NCBI GenBank assembly: GCA_902826505.1
Contig: CADEFG010000035.1
Span: 1 to 14,283, forward strand
Reading direction: 5' to 3'
Source of the DNA: an uncultured Acidobacteriota bacterium
Lineage (GTDB): Bacteria; Acidobacteriota; Blastocatellia; Pyrinomonadales; Pyrinomonadaceae
Length of the DNA stretch: 14,283 nt
A program made the position numbers and the translations under genes. The notes beneath the pieces were generated by a model, which saw nothing but the letters and a program-made list of their open reading frames with translations, did no database searches and was not told the DNA's origin. Shown piece after piece: positions 14,140-14,283 of this stretch; the stretch's first letter is position 1; every line of letters begins with the position of its first letter.

Positions 14140-14277
14140 ATGAAAAAGTTAATTTGCCAAAAATGCGGCGGTGAAATTTCCAACGATTTTAGCAACACGC
14201 TGCTGTTTTGCACTAATTGCGGGGCGGGATTAAATTTAACGGCTGGCGAGAAAACTTTATCGCTGGCTGATTCCTAA
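14140..14277 (+). CDS. 45-aa zinc-ribbon protein
   Basis: A short ORF with the classic zinc-ribbon layout: CQKCGG at residues 6-11, CTNCGAG at residues 24-30, so CxxC-x14-CxxC. It is closed by TAA at 14275-14277. No clear ribosome binding site is seen, and the start lies 40 bases after the previous stop. Such ribbons are usually the N-terminal part of longer proteins, so this could be a stand-alone mini-protein or the start of a gene interrupted by a stop or frameshift; the window ends before this can be judged. Confidence 0.55.
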   Translation: MKKLICQKCGGEISNDFSNTLLFCTNCGAGLNLTAGEKTLSLADS

Positions 14278-14283
14278 AAGATT

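Noticed and set aside
1..14283. Prophage or transposon explanation for the cassettes
   Set aside because: The TIGR02594 and M15-like enzymes occur in phages, but there are no structural, holin, integrase or transposase genes and no terminal repeats in the window.

Overview
The window (about 14.3 kb, compact, no intergenic gap over 300 bases, no rRNA/tRNA, CRISPR array or transposase seen) looks like chromosomal accessory sequence from an Acidobacteriota bacterium, most likely class Blastocatellia (Pyrinomonadaceae-like). That placement is an inference. It rests on three large CadC-like regulators, each an OmpR-type winged helix, one transmembrane segment and a TolB/PD40 beta-propeller. This architecture is strongly expanded in that lineage.

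The layout repeats three times. Each module has one minus-strand wHTH-TM-propeller gene and a divergent plus-strand cassette of small genes, and the cassette runs convergently into the next module's regulator. Module A is the regulator 1-2002 (3' end beyond the window) with a cassette at 2184-4593: a peptidoglycan-binding-like protein, a CxxC/excisionase-like mini-HTH, a broken gene fragment, a small probably all-beta protein, a Cys/His triple-repeat protein and a second small beta protein. Module B is the regulator 4688-6880 with a cassette at 7028-9995: a mini-HTH, a TIGR02594 NlpC/P60-type hydrolase, a 321-aa protein of unknown function, an M15/VldE-like zinc peptidase and a Gly-rich protein. 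Module C is the regulator 10075-12231 with a cassette at 12374-14277: a mini-HTH, two small beta proteins flanking a second peptidoglycan-binding-like protein, and a 45-aa zinc ribbon.

Three gene families recur between modules: the mini-HTH (A, B, C), the peptidoglycan-binding-like protein (A, C) and the small beta family (A twice plus a fragment, C once clearly and once possibly). Each regulator also has a tandem direct repeat with an exact 10-bp period just upstream of its start codon. In modules B and C this is nearly the same 20-bp element, differing at 2 positions. OmpR/CadC-type winged helices typically bind direct repeats of about this period, so autoregulation is a reasonable inference.

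The most economical reading is a family of duplicated regulator-plus-effector islands directed at the cell wall. A membrane sensor with an extracytoplasmic propeller may control a divergent cassette of wall-binding and wall-cleaving proteins, with a zinc-finger/HTH mini-protein as a second regulator. None of the cassette proteins has a recognisable Sec signal peptide, which is odd for peptidoglycan-active enzymes and suggests a non-Sec export route, release by lysis, or cytoplasmic use. Sequence alone does not show function.
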